Positions 6,610 to 13,835 of a stretch of DNA of 14,719 nt are shown here, piece by piece. The notes beneath the pieces are model-generated. The model had not been told where the DNA came from and did no database searches. It worked only from the letters and a program-made list of their open reading frames with translations. The DNA comes from Thermoleophilia bacterium (GTDB lineage Bacteria > Actinomycetota > Thermoleophilia > Gaiellales > Gaiellaceae), in the NCBI GenBank assembly GCA_025935275.1, contig JAICVP010000022.1:1-14719 (forward strand). Reading direction: 5' to 3'. A program made the translations under genes and the position numbers. How positions within the stretch are numbered: position 1 is the stretch's first letter; every line of letters starts with the position of its first letter.

Positions 6610-7872
6610 CTAGCGGATTGCGACGTCGACGCCCGAGCCGATGCCCTGCAGATCGGCGACGAGGGCGGCATCGCGGTCCTCGTCGTCGTCGAGACCGCGT
6701 GTCACCGCGTCCGCGATGAGGCGCAACTGGCGGTCGAGCGCCGGCTGCCGTTCCAGCGGCGCCACGGTCTTCAGGTCGGATAGCGCCGCTTCGAGCCGCC
6801 GCGTCACCTGGGGATAGGCGCCTGCGGCGAGACGAATCTCGTCGAAGGCAAGGCGCACATAGCCGTCCCAGTCGAGTACGCGCTCGGTGAGCCGCAGCTC
6901 CCCGTCCTCGTCGCGGAAGTGGCCGTTCGGGGCGGGTCGATCGGCGATCTGGCGCAGGCAGTCGTGGAGGCGGTTGACGACCTGGACGGCCGTGGTCGCG
7001 TCGTTCGACGAGGTGCCGAGCGCGCGCTGCGCGACGTCGACGAGCTTTCGGACACCGTATGCGGGGTCGTCGCGGTGCGTGCGCTCGTCGGCGAGTGCGA
7101 TCAGCCCCCGTACGCGCTCGCGGTCGAGTCTGGCGCCGTCGCCGTGCACCCGCAGAAGCGGCGCTCCGTGCGTCACGAAGTCGCCCATCATCGGCACCAG
7201 CTCGAGCCTGCAGCCGGCCCGGCGTGCTTCGGCGACGAGGCCGTCGCGGTCGCAGTGGATCACATTGCCGGCGCGGCGCGACGAGAGCACCGACGCATCC
7301 TCACGCCGAGCGGACGTCGCCGGGAAGCGGTGGTCGAGCTGGCTTCGCAGCTCGTCGCCGACGAGGTCGACGAGCGCGCCGACGCGCAGCTGCTGGCCCG
7401 CGTGGTGGACGAAGAAAAAGAGCGCGAACGCACTTGCCGCCGCCAGCGCGAACGCGGTCAGCACGGTCACGCCTGGCACCGCCATGTCGCCCGGCCCGGT
7501 GTCGATCGCGCGCAGCGAGAAGATCGCGAACGTGAAGGTCGCGGCGAAGATCGCGATCGCGATCTGATCGCCTCGGTCGTCGAGCAGGGCGCGCACTATC
7601 CGCGGCGAGAACTGCCCCATCGCGAGCTGCACCGCGACGAGCGTCACCGTCAGCACCATCGACGTCAGCGTCACGACAGAGGTCGCGATCGTCGTCAGGG
7701 CAGACTGCGCGTCGGTCGCGTTCCCGACGATGCTCTGCGAGAGCAGCCCATTCTCGTTCCGGCGGTCGATCGCGACGGTGAGCAGTGAGAGGACGATCCC
7801 GGCCACCACACCCAGCGACGGAATGATCCAGAGCCTCCCTGCGAGCGCGTGCACGATTCGGAAACGGCGCAT
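6610..7872 (-). CDS. DUF2254 family membrane protein
   Basis: The protein has 420 residues from the ATG at 7870-7872. Four hydrophobic segments lie near 14-34, 58-84, 102-121 and 133-155. The family signature VQLAMGQFSPRIVRALLDDR (81-100) follows the second segment. The remaining 260 residues are a soluble, Arg/Asp-rich region with no recognised catalytic motif. DUF2254 proteins are predicted membrane proteins of unknown function. A GTG nine bases upstream (7881) is an alternative start with a GGGAG about 10 nt before it. I favour the ATG because a stress-type -10 ends 9 nt upstream of it, giving a leaderless mRNA. Its neighbour on the same strand is the MscS-like gene with a similar promoter. 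Confidence 0.78.
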   Translation of the reverse strand: MRRFRIVHALAGRLWIIPSLGVVAGIVLSLLTVAIDRRNENGLLSQSIVGNATDAQSALTTIATSVVTLTSMVLTVTLVAVQLAMGQFSPRIVRALLDDRGDQIAIAIFAATFTFAIFSLRAIDTGPGDMAVPGVTVLTAFALAAASAFALFFFVHHAGQQLRVGALVDLVGDELRSQLDHRFPATSARREDASVLSSRRAGNVIHCDRDGLVAEARRAGCRLELVPMMGDFVTHGAPLLRVHGDGARLDRERVRGLIALADERTHRDDPAYGVRKLVDVAQRALGTSSNDATTAVQVVNRLHDCLRQIADRPAPNGHFRDEDGELRLTERVLDWDGYVRLAFDEIRLAAGAYPQVTRRLEAALSDLKTVAPLERQPALDRQLRLIADAVTRGLDDDEDRDAALVADLQGIGSGVDVAIR

Positions 7873-7881
7873 GGCAGGCAC

Positions 7882-7906
7882 ATAACCCGCGCTCCCGGCG
7901 GTAAAC
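7882..7906 (-). promoter_or_regulatory. Sigma-B/sigma-F-like promoter of the DUF2254 gene
   Basis: On the minus strand GTTT (7906-7903) is followed after 14 nt by GGGTTAT (7888-7882). Nine nt later comes the ATG at 7872. The form matches the general-stress sigma pattern and is the second example on this strand within 1.4 kb. Confidence 0.5.
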
Positions 7907-7930
7907 AGCCGAGCTTGCCGCTCGACCGCT

Positions 7931-7975
7931 CGGGCACTGCTACGCGGGTAAATCGGGCACTGCTACTCGGGTAAA
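7931..7975. repeat. Two-copy tandem direct repeat, 23-bp period
   Basis: The copies are 7931-7952 and 7954-7975, 22 bp each, with one mismatch (G at 7944, T at 7967). Each begins CGGGCACTGCTAC and ends CGGGTAAA. They lie between the tRNA-Asn gene and the DUF2254 promoter. The spacing, about two helical turns, could suit two sites for a regulator, or it may be a simple slippage duplication. Nothing else is seen in 7907-7995. Confidence 0.7.
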
Positions 7976-7987
7976 CGGGTGCAGGCC

Positions 7988-8068
<81 letters not shown>

Positions 8069-8082
8069 ACGGCCGAGGAATT

Positions 8083-9750
8083 TTAGCGGGCGGTGCCCGA
8101 GGCCTCCTGCTGAGCCTCGCGGATCTTCGTCAGGAGGGTCTGCAGCTCGACCGTTCGCGCCAGGTCCTCTCCTTCGAGCCGTGCGAGCTCACGCCGCACC
8201 ATGCGCTCCTCGAGGCGCAGGAAAAGCTCCTTCGCCGCGTCGGCGTCGAGATGCTCGGTCTCGGCGATGGCGTCGAGCTCGGCTCTGGCCTGCAGGAGCT
8301 CGTCGTCGGGCTCTGCGTCGCCGCAGAGGTAGGCGCGCAGGCGCTGGTGCAACGGGTCGTCGAAGTGCCGCTCGTCGAGGGGAGCGAGATAGTGCTCGAC
8401 GAGCTCGGGGTCCGCTGCCACGGCGGCGAGGAGCCGCTTCTCGAGCCGGTCGCCGCCCTCGAGCACGCGGTCGGAGACGACGCCTGTCTTTCGCTGCGCG
8501 CGAGGCGCCAGGCCGGCCTGCATGTCCGGCGAGAGCCCGAGCTTGTCGGCTGCATACCGCACCGCCTCCTCGCGGTCCGGCGAGTCCGGCAGGCCCGCGA
8601 GCGCCTCTTGCACGCGCAGGAACTGCTCCTGGCGAGAGTCGCCCTGCTTGATCTCGGCTTCCGCCCGGTGACGGAGATAGCCCACGGCTTCGGTCAACAG
8701 CTCGTCGAACGAATCAGCCGCGTCGGCGGGGTCGACCCCCGCCGGGAGCGGGACGACGCGGACCTGGAAGCCGCGAGCAGCCGCGAGGTCCATCCCGCGC
8801 AGGGTCGCCGCCTCGCCGGCCGCGTCCGCGTCAAAGCAGAGGAACAGCCGCTTGGTCAGGTGGCCCAGCTCCTTCAGCTGCTCCTCGGTGAGCGCGGTTC
8901 CCATGGAGGCGACGACGGTGTTGCGCCCCCGCTGCTGCAGTGCCAGGACGTCGGTGTAGCCCTCGACCACGACCGCCTCGTCCTGCTTGGCGATCGCCGC
9001 GCGCGCCCGGTGCAGGCCGTAGACGATGCGGCTCTTGCGGAAGAGCTCGCCCTCCGGCGAGTTGACGTACTTCGCCTTGATCGGGTCGTCTTCGTGGAGC
9101 CGCCGCGCGCCGAAGCCGAGGACGCGCCCGCGCGCATTCGAGAGCGGGAAGACGAGGCGGCCCGCAAAGTAGTCGTTGCCGCGCCGGTTCACGAGGCCGG
9201 CGGCCAGGAGCTCTTCCTGGGTGTAGCCCTTCTCCCGTGCCTTCACCGCGAGCCGGTCGCCGCCCGGAGAGAGCCCAAGCCGGAAGTCTCGGGAGACCTC
9301 CTCCGTGAGGCCGCGCTCGGCGAGATAGCCGCGCGCCGATTCTCCCGCCGCCGTGTCCCACAGATAGCGGCTGTAGAAGCTGGCCGCGTCCTCGAGCAGC
9401 GACTCGAGCCGGTCGCGCCGCTTGCGCCGTGCCTCCTGCGCCGGTGAGGTCTCCTCGTACTCGAGCTGAGTGCCCGTCCGGTCTGCGAGCCACTCGACGG
9501 CCTGCGCGAAGTCGAGGCCCTCGGTCTCGCGGACGAAGGTGATGAGGTCCCCGCCCTTGTGGCAGCCGTGGCAGTAGAAGAGCTTCTCAACGGGATTGAT
9601 CCCAAAGCTCGGCGTCTTCTCGGAGTGGAACGGACAGAGCCCTACCCAACGGGCGCCCGCCTTTCGCAGCTGCGTGCGCCCCTGGACGACGTCGACCATG
9701 TCGGCCGCGGCCACGACCTCCTCGATCGAGGTCTTCTTGATCAGTGCCAT
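8083..9750 (-). CDS. dnaG: DNA primase (DnaG)
   Basis: The protein has 555 residues, slightly shorter than E. coli DnaG (581). The N-terminal CHC2 zinc-binding domain has Cys39, His42, Cys60 and Cys63 (CPFH...CHGC). The RNA polymerase core includes FGARRL (213-218) and KYVNSPE (227-233). The Toprim fold shows Glu263 in VVEGYTD and the acidic pair Asp307/Asp309 in FDADAAG. Residues after about 430 should form the helicase-binding domain. It synthesises RNA primers at the replication fork. The ATG overlaps the dgt stop by 10 bp, indicating co-translation, and tRNA-Asn follows. No rpoD-type gene follows dnaG. Confidence 0.96.
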   Translation of the reverse strand: MALIKKTSIEEVVAAADMVDVVQGRTQLRKAGARWVGLCPFHSEKTPSFGINPVEKLFYCHGCHKGGDLITFVRETEGLDFAQAVEWLADRTGTQLEYEETSPAQEARRKRRDRLESLLEDAASFYSRYLWDTAAGESARGYLAERGLTEEVSRDFRLGLSPGGDRLAVKAREKGYTQEELLAAGLVNRRGNDYFAGRLVFPLSNARGRVLGFGARRLHEDDPIKAKYVNSPEGELFRKSRIVYGLHRARAAIAKQDEAVVVEGYTDVLALQQRGRNTVVASMGTALTEEQLKELGHLTKRLFLCFDADAAGEAATLRGMDLAAARGFQVRVVPLPAGVDPADAADSFDELLTEAVGYLRHRAEAEIKQGDSRQEQFLRVQEALAGLPDSPDREEAVRYAADKLGLSPDMQAGLAPRAQRKTGVVSDRVLEGGDRLEKRLLAAVAADPELVEHYLAPLDERHFDDPLHQRLRAYLCGDAEPDDELLQARAELDAIAETEHLDADAAKELFLRLEERMVRRELARLEGEDLARTVELQTLLTKIREAQQEASGTAR

Positions 9751-10733
9751 GCGAGCGCGAAGCGGTCGGTCATGCCGGCGATGTAGTCGGTCACCTGCTC
9801 GGAGACGTCACCGGGAAGTCCCTCGGGAAGGTCCCCGGGGTGCTCGACGAGGTGGGCGAAGATTCGTCGCACGGTCGCCGTCGCAGTATCTCGCTGCTCC
9901 TGCGCCGCCGGGCCGAGATAGACGCGCTCGAACATGAACGCGCGCAGGTTGAGCATCGCGCGGCCGATCTCGTCCGACTGAACGATGTCGCCCTCCTCCG
10001 CCGAGGTCTCGACGATGTCGTGCACGAGCCGGTCGATGCGCCGCGCGCCGCTCTCCCCGAGAAGCTCGAGCTCCTCCTGCGGAAGGTCGCCGTGGGAGAG
10101 GAGGCCCGCGCGCAAAGCGTCGTCGATGTCGTGGTTGATGTAGGCGACCCGGTCGACGAGGCGGACGATCTTTCCCTCGAGCGTCGCAGGGTCTCCGGGC
10201 CCCGTGTGCCTGAGGATGCCGTCGCGAACCTCCTCCGTGAGATTGAGCCCGCGGCCCTCCTTCTCGAGCACGTCGACCACGCGGAGCGACTGCTCGTTGT
10301 GCCGGAACCGACGGCCGTACCGCTCGAACACGACCTCGTCGAGCACCTCCTCCCCGGTGTGACCGAAGGGCGGATGGCCGAGATCGTGGCCGAGCGCGAT
10401 CGCCTCGGTGAGGTCCTCGTTGAGGCGCAAGGCCCGGGCCACCGTGCGCGAGATCCCCGCGGTCTCCAGCGTGTGCGTGAGGCGGGTGCGGTAGTGGTCG
10501 CCCTTCGGGTCGATGAAGACCTGCGTCTTGTGCTTCAGGCGGCGGAACGACTTCGAATGGACAATGCGGTCGCGGTCGCGCTGGAAGGGTGTCCGCAGCC
10601 CGCATTCGTCGTCCACGGCGGCGCGGCCGCGGGTCTCGTACGAGCGCACGGCGAGCGGCGAGAGACAGGTCTCCTCCTGCTCCCGGATCCGCGCTTCGAA
10701 CGCGTCCGCAATCCTCCCGGCAAGCTCGGGCAT
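9741..10733 (-). CDS. dgt: Deoxyguanosinetriphosphate triphosphohydrolase-like protein (dNTPase)
   Basis: The protein has 330 residues from the ATG at 10731-10733. It is an HD-superfamily enzyme predicted to cut dNTPs into deoxynucleoside and triphosphate. The metal set is visible: His87 (RLTHTLE), His116-Asp117 (GHDLGHPPFGH) and Asp194 (LVDRVAY). His120 and His125 belong to the active-site motif. The C-terminal region NLRAFMFERVY is also typical. A GTG at 10778 would extend it by 15 residues into the SDR gene, but homology starts after the ATG. The gap from the SDR stop is 10 bp and no strong Shine-Dalgarno is seen. Pairing with dnaG is a common actinobacterial arrangement. Confidence 0.9.
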   Translation of the reverse strand: MPELAGRIADAFEARIREQEETCLSPLAVRSYETRGRAAVDDECGLRTPFQRDRDRIVHSKSFRRLKHKTQVFIDPKGDHYRTRLTHTLETAGISRTVARALRLNEDLTEAIALGHDLGHPPFGHTGEEVLDEVVFERYGRRFRHNEQSLRVVDVLEKEGRGLNLTEEVRDGILRHTGPGDPATLEGKIVRLVDRVAYINHDIDDALRAGLLSHGDLPQEELELLGESGARRIDRLVHDIVETSAEEGDIVQSDEIGRAMLNLRAFMFERVYLGPAAQEQRDTATATVRRIFAHLVEHPGDLPEGLPGDVSEQVTDYIAGMTDRFALAWH

Positions 10734-10743
10734 AGGACTAAAG

Positions 10744-11514
10744 CTAGATGATGATGGGGACAGTGCCGCCGTCGGCACTCCAGGCGGATCCGGTCACGTA
10801 ACTGGCCCGGTCCGAGCACAGAAAGACGATGACTGCGGCGATCTCCTCGGGGTCGGCGAGCCGCCCGAGCGGCCGGCCCTTCCCCACCCCTTCGAGCACC
10901 TCCTCCCGGCTCTTCCCGCTCCGCTCGGCGCTCTGGTCGGCGAGGCCGCCGGCGGCGAGCCAGGCCGGGGACGCGGTCGGGCCGGGTGCGACCGCGTTGC
11001 AGAGGATCCCGTCCTTCGCATAGACGTCCGCGACCAGGCGCGAAAGCGAGAGCACCGCGGCCTTCGTGACGGAGTAGTTCGGCATCCCCGTGGACGGGCG
11101 CTTGCCTGCGGTCGAGCTGACGTTGACGATGCGCCCCGAACCGCGCTCGCGCATCCCGGGCAGCACAGCCTTGATCGCGCGGACGTAGCTCATGACGTTC
11201 AGCTCCCACATCGACGCCCAATCGTCGTCGGTCAGCTCGTCGAAGCTCGTCTGATAGGCGACGCCGACGTTGTTCACGAGGCAGTCGACCCGTCCGAACG
11301 CCTGCTCGGCCGCCTCGATGAGCTCGCCTGGTGCCGACGGCACGGTGAGGTCGAGTGCCACGTGCAGGGCCTCGCCGATTCCGGGCGCCGACTCGCGCCG
11401 GCCGCACGTGACGACGCGCGCGCCTTCGTCCGCCAGCATGCGCGCCGCCGCCTCGCCGATCCCTTCGGTCGAACCGGTGATGACGCAGACGCGCTCTTCG
11501 AGGCCGAGCTGCAC
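10744..11514 (-). CDS. Short-chain dehydrogenase/reductase (SDR)
   Basis: The protein has 256 residues with a Rossmann fold of the classical SDR type. It shows cofactor motif TGSTEGIG (13-20), NNVG (81-84), and the catalytic residues Ser134, Tyr147 and Lys151 in a YSVTK context. The C-terminus has the usual PLGRLADPEEIA and YVTG segments. The substrate cannot be read from sequence. The Arg39/Arg40 pair after the second strand suggests, weakly, NADP(H). The GTG start lies 8 nt after a TATCGT hexamer with no Shine-Dalgarno, so translation is probably leaderless. It is the first gene of a run with dgt, dnaG and tRNA-Asn. Confidence 0.9.
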   Translation of the reverse strand: MQLGLEERVCVITGSTEGIGEAAARMLADEGARVVTCGRRESAPGIGEALHVALDLTVPSAPGELIEAAEQAFGRVDCLVNNVGVAYQTSFDELTDDDWASMWELNVMSYVRAIKAVLPGMRERGSGRIVNVSSTAGKRPSTGMPNYSVTKAAVLSLSRLVADVYAKDGILCNAVAPGPTASPAWLAAGGLADQSAERSGKSREEVLEGVGKGRPLGRLADPEEIAAVIVFLCSDRASYVTGSAWSADGGTVPIII

Positions 11515-11521
11515 GGGCGCC

Positions 11522-11528
11522 TACGATA
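11522..11528. promoter_or_regulatory. Shared bidirectional -10 element of the SDR and cupin genes
   Basis: The 20-bp gap between the divergent GTG starts (11514 and 11535) contains TACGATA. On plus, TACGAT ends 7 nt before the cupin GTG. On minus, TATCGT ends 8 nt before the SDR GTG. This closely copies the zur-znuA arrangement. Clear -35 elements are not seen. Confidence 0.5.
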
Positions 11529-11534
11529 ACGGCC

Positions 11535-11945
11535 GTGGCTCATCGGCACGCTTCGATCGACGACATGGACGACGGCGTCTTCCGCAAGATTCGCCGTGAG
11601 CTCGGCGTCACCGCATTCGGTGCGAACGCGCTCGTCCTGCCACCCGGCACGGAGTGGTTCAACCACTTCCACGAGCAACAGGACGAGCTCTACTTCGTCC
11701 ACCGGGGAACCGCCGGGTTCGTGGTGGATGGCGAGGAGTTCGAGCTCGGGCCGGGAGGATGCTGCTATGTCGAGTCGACCACTCCGCGCCAGTTCTGGAA
11801 TGCCGGCGACGAGGAGCTCGTGATCCTCGCGATCGGCGGCAAGGACGGCTACGTCCAGCGCGACGGTCAGATGGTCGACCCGGCCGACGTGGACCGGCGC
11901 AAGGCAGTCTCGACAGGCGACCTCTCGGTCATCCGCCGACGATGA
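11535..11945 (+). CDS. Small cupin-domain protein
   Basis: The protein has 136 residues from GTG 11535. A single cupin barrel spans about 28-105. The first cupin motif supplies His44, His46 and Glu51 (HFHEQQDELYFVHRG). In the second motif the usual metal His is missing; the equivalent region reads TTPRQFWNAG. Metal binding by three ligands or altered ligands is possible. Function is unknown; many such proteins are isomerases, dioxygenases or sugar/ligand binders. Its TGA overlaps the ATG of the next gene (ATGA), so the two are probably co-translated. It shares a promoter region with the divergent SDR gene. Confidence 0.8.
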   Translation: MAHRHASIDDMDDGVFRKIRRELGVTAFGANALVLPPGTEWFNHFHEQQDELYFVHRGTAGFVVDGEEFELGPGGCCYVESTTPRQFWNAGDEELVILAIGGKDGYVQRDGQMVDPADVDRRKAVSTGDLSVIRRR

Positions 11946-12523
11946 CCACCGTATATCTCGCCCGCCACGGCGAGAGCGACTGGAACGTCGAGCGGCGCTG
12001 GCAGGGCCACGCCGACCGGCCTCTGACCGACCGCGGCCGCGAGCAGGCGCAGGCACTGGCGGCAAGGCTCGCGGGAGTCGAGCTCGACGCGATCTACGCG
12101 AGCGACCTACGGCGGGCCTGGGAGACCGCCGAGGCGGTTGCTGTTCCGCGCGGGCTGGAGGTCGTCAGGCGCCCGGAGCTCCGCGAGGTCGACGTGGGCT
12201 CCTGGAGCGGCTTCACGCGCGACGAGTGCGCAGACCGGTTCCCGGACGCCTTCCTCCGCTGGCAGGAGGGAGGGTCGGGCTGGGACGACGGCGAGTCCTA
12301 CGAAGACATGGGCGTGCGAATCGTGACCGCCGTTCAGCAACTGGCCGCCGAGCATCCGGACGGCTCGATCCTCGTGGTCTCCCACGGCGGGCCCATCCGA
12401 GCGGTCCATGCGCACGCGCTCGGCGTCGACATCGCCACGCACCGCCGCACCGGCCCCGTCGAGCCAAACGCCCGCCTCTCCTCGGTCTCCGTGGAGGACG
12501 GGCGCTTCGCGCGCATCGAGTGA
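11942..12523 (+). CDS. Histidine phosphatase family protein (phosphoglycerate-mutase-like)
   Basis: The protein has 193 residues with the branch-1 histidine phosphatase signature ARHGES near the N-terminus. The phosphorylated residue is His9 beside Arg8. Arg58 (SDLRRAWETA), Glu82 (LREVDVGSWSG) and His148 (VVSHGG) complete the catalytic pocket. It is predicted to be a cytosolic phosphatase of cobC/GpmB-like type; the substrate is not readable from sequence. The ATG overlaps the cupin stop in ATGA. A strong hairpin follows 10 nt after the stop. Confidence 0.9.
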   Translation: MTTVYLARHGESDWNVERRWQGHADRPLTDRGREQAQALAARLAGVELDAIYASDLRRAWETAEAVAVPRGLEVVRRPELREVDVGSWSGFTRDECADRFPDAFLRWQEGGSGWDDGESYEDMGVRIVTAVQQLAAEHPDGSILVVSHGGPIRAVHAHALGVDIATHRRTGPVEPNARLSSVSVEDGRFARIE

Positions 12524-12533
12524 CGCAGGAGCC

Positions 12534-12551
12534 CGCCGCGGCCTCGCGGCG
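12534..12551 (+). terminator. Terminator hairpin after the cupin-phosphatase operon
   Basis: CGCCGCG (12534-12540) and CGCGGCG (12545-12551) pair around a GCCT loop, starting 10 nt after the phosphatase stop. No T-tract follows. Confidence 0.55.
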
Positions 12552-12882
12552 AGCCCCACCATCTACTCAGCGGCTTTCGACGCCGACGACGTTGCTCTCC
12601 TTTCACTGGGTTACAGGTCGCGTTCGAACGTGACTTGCACCGCGAAGGAGCGGACTAAGAGCGTCCTGAGATCGGCCTACAAAGACCTAATATCGCGCGC
12701 GGCCCTCGCTCCGCGCCCGATCGTTTCGAGACCCCGTCCGGCGACCGGGCGCGCAGCGAGCCGACCCGTGCCCCGGTCGCCGCAGACCGGGGCCCTGGGG
12801 GTAGTGGGTCGCGCAGGAGGAATTGTCCAGGCCGGGCCGAGTGACAGAACCGGCGCAAATGGGTCAATTTCTCGCCCGCCGG
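12552..12882. other. Gene-free stretch with a strong hairpin
   Basis: No convincing coding region is seen on either strand. The stretch holds a perfect 10-bp palindrome CGTTCGAACG (12621-12630) and an AT-richer patch near 12680-12695. It also holds a 9-bp hairpin, GCCCCGGTC (12770-12778) with GACCGGGGC (12785-12793), loop 6 nt. The hairpin lies about 90 nt past the end of the minus-strand regulator and may terminate it. Confidence 0.5.
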
Positions 12883-13485
12883 TCAGTGCGGAGAGCCGCG
12901 CCGGCCCCGCTCGGCGCGCTCGCGCCGCATTCGTCCGTGCGAGACCGCCACCGCCTCGAGGCGCGAGCTGACGCCAAGGGCGTGGAGCAGCTGGCGGACG
13001 TGGTTTCGAACCGTCTCCTTGCTCAGCTGCAGCTCCTCCGCGATCTGGCCGGTCGAGCGCCCCTGCGCCAGGTGTCGAAGCACCTCGGTCTGGCGAGGCG
13101 TCAGGCGCGGATCGGAAGGAGGCGGCGGTTCACCGGGTACCTCCGAGAGCTGGCCGAAGACGCCGATCACGCGGCCTTCTCGCTTCAAAGGGACAGAGCT
13201 GATCTCGACGGTCATCCGCTGCCCGTCCTCGTCCAAGAGGGCACCCTCCGAATCGGTGACGTCCGCCGTGCCCATGATTTTTTGCGCGAACAGCTCGCGC
13301 GCCCGGCGGTTGTCCTCGGGCGCGACGACAGACGTGTACTGCCGCCCGCGGACGTCGCCGACGAGCTGCATCGCTGCGGGGTTCAGCCAGCGAATGACCC
13401 CCGACGGATCGATCACGTAGCTGGGGACACTGATTGCCTCGAGCGCGTCCTCGAGATCCGCGCCCATCTCGTCCAGGGCCGGCAT
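12883..13485 (-). CDS. PAS-LuxR one-component transcriptional regulator
   Basis: The protein has 200 residues from the ATG at 13483-13485. Residues 8-113 form a PAS sensor domain: SVPSYVIDPSGVIRWLNPAA (19-38), and VPLKREGRVIGVFGQL near its end. Residues 127-185 form a LuxR-type helix-turn-helix: LTPRQTEVLRHLAQG, then IAEELQLSKETVRNHVRQLL, then ALGVSSRLEAV. The basic tail is short. No receiver domain or kinase neighbour is visible, so it probably senses a ligand or cofactor directly and binds DNA. GGAGG sits only 2 nt before this ATG. A TTG at 13521 would add 12 residues with less family support. Confidence 0.82.
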   Translation of the reverse strand: MPALDEMGADLEDALEAISVPSYVIDPSGVIRWLNPAAMQLVGDVRGRQYTSVVAPEDNRRARELFAQKIMGTADVTDSEGALLDEDGQRMTVEISSVPLKREGRVIGVFGQLSEVPGEPPPPSDPRLTPRQTEVLRHLAQGRSTGQIAEELQLSKETVRNHVRQLLHALGVSSRLEAVAVSHGRMRRERAERGRRGSPH

Positions 13486-13636
13486 CGCCTCCAGTCTCCG
13501 CCTTCGCGGCGAGCCGGTCAACCATCGGTGCCTTCGACCCCGCCGTCTAGGAGGATGCGCGCCAGCAGCACCTCCCCGGGCTTGCCGTGGTGAACATCGT
13601 GCGATTCTCGCGCCTTACCCCGAGGGAAGCCGCGAG

Positions 13637-13720
13637 GTGCTCGTCTTCCTCTTCGTGCTCGTCGCCTGCGGGTACTCGCTCTGGGGCGTCTGGCGCCGAG
13701 AGCACACGTACGGTTATTAG
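13637..13720 (+). CDS. Possible 27-residue membrane microprotein
   Basis: The frame runs GTG 13637 to TAG 13718-13720. It encodes a hydrophobic helix MLVFLFVLVACGYSLWGV followed by a basic, aromatic tail WRREHTYGY. Codons end almost always in G or C. GAGGG (13622-13626) lies about 10 nt upstream of the start. The coding-like frame continues upstream as APYPEGSREV without an ATG. A separate AGGAGG-ATG (13555) in another frame stops after 12 codons, so a longer frameshifted gene is possible. The function is not recognised. The stop codon abuts a run of inverted repeats. Confidence 0.38.
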   Translation: MLVFLFVLVACGYSLWGVWRREHTYGY

Positions 13721-13759
13721 GAGGCCTGAGCGACGGAAGCTCGTCCGCTCAAGTCTCCT
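13719..13759. repeat. Inverted repeat 1 of the hairpin-dense segment
   Basis: AGGAG (13719-13723) pairs with CTCCT (13755-13759). Inside, GAGCG (13728-13732) pairs with CGCTC (13746-13750), and ACG (13733-13735) with CGT (13742-13744). The closing loop is 6 nt. It could end the upstream microprotein transcript. Confidence 0.5.
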
Positions 13760-13767
13760 AGACGGCT

Positions 13768-13830
13768 ACGTTCAAGGCGGGCAGGTCGGCGTCGTCGACG
13801 CCGTCTCTCCCTACCCGCCCGCCTGAACGT
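13768..13830. repeat. Inverted repeat 2, long stem with inner hairpin
   Basis: ACGTTC + AGGCGGGC (13768-13782, one bulged A at 13774) pairs with GCCCGCCT + GAACGT (13817-13830), 14 bp in total. Inside is a second hairpin, GGCGTC (13788-13793) with GACGCC (13797-13802), loop 3 nt. This is the strongest secondary structure of the window. Confidence 0.7.
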
Positions 13831-13835
13831 GGGCC

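Noticed and set aside
7931..7975. CRISPR-like repeat
   Set aside because: Only two copies with a one-base gap between them and no spacers or cas genes.
8251..9447. Long open frame on the plus strand opposite dnaG, 398 codons
   Set aside because: Antisense shadow; the composition is rich in Arg, Leu, Glu and Ala with no recognisable domain, and dnaG on the minus strand is certain.
9744..10751. Long open frame on the plus strand opposite dgt
   Set aside because: Antisense shadow of a well-supported HD-domain gene.
12635..12661. Sigma-70-like pair TTGCAC and TAAGAG in the gene-free stretch
   Set aside because: The 15-nt spacing is short, matches are weak and no gene follows on that strand.
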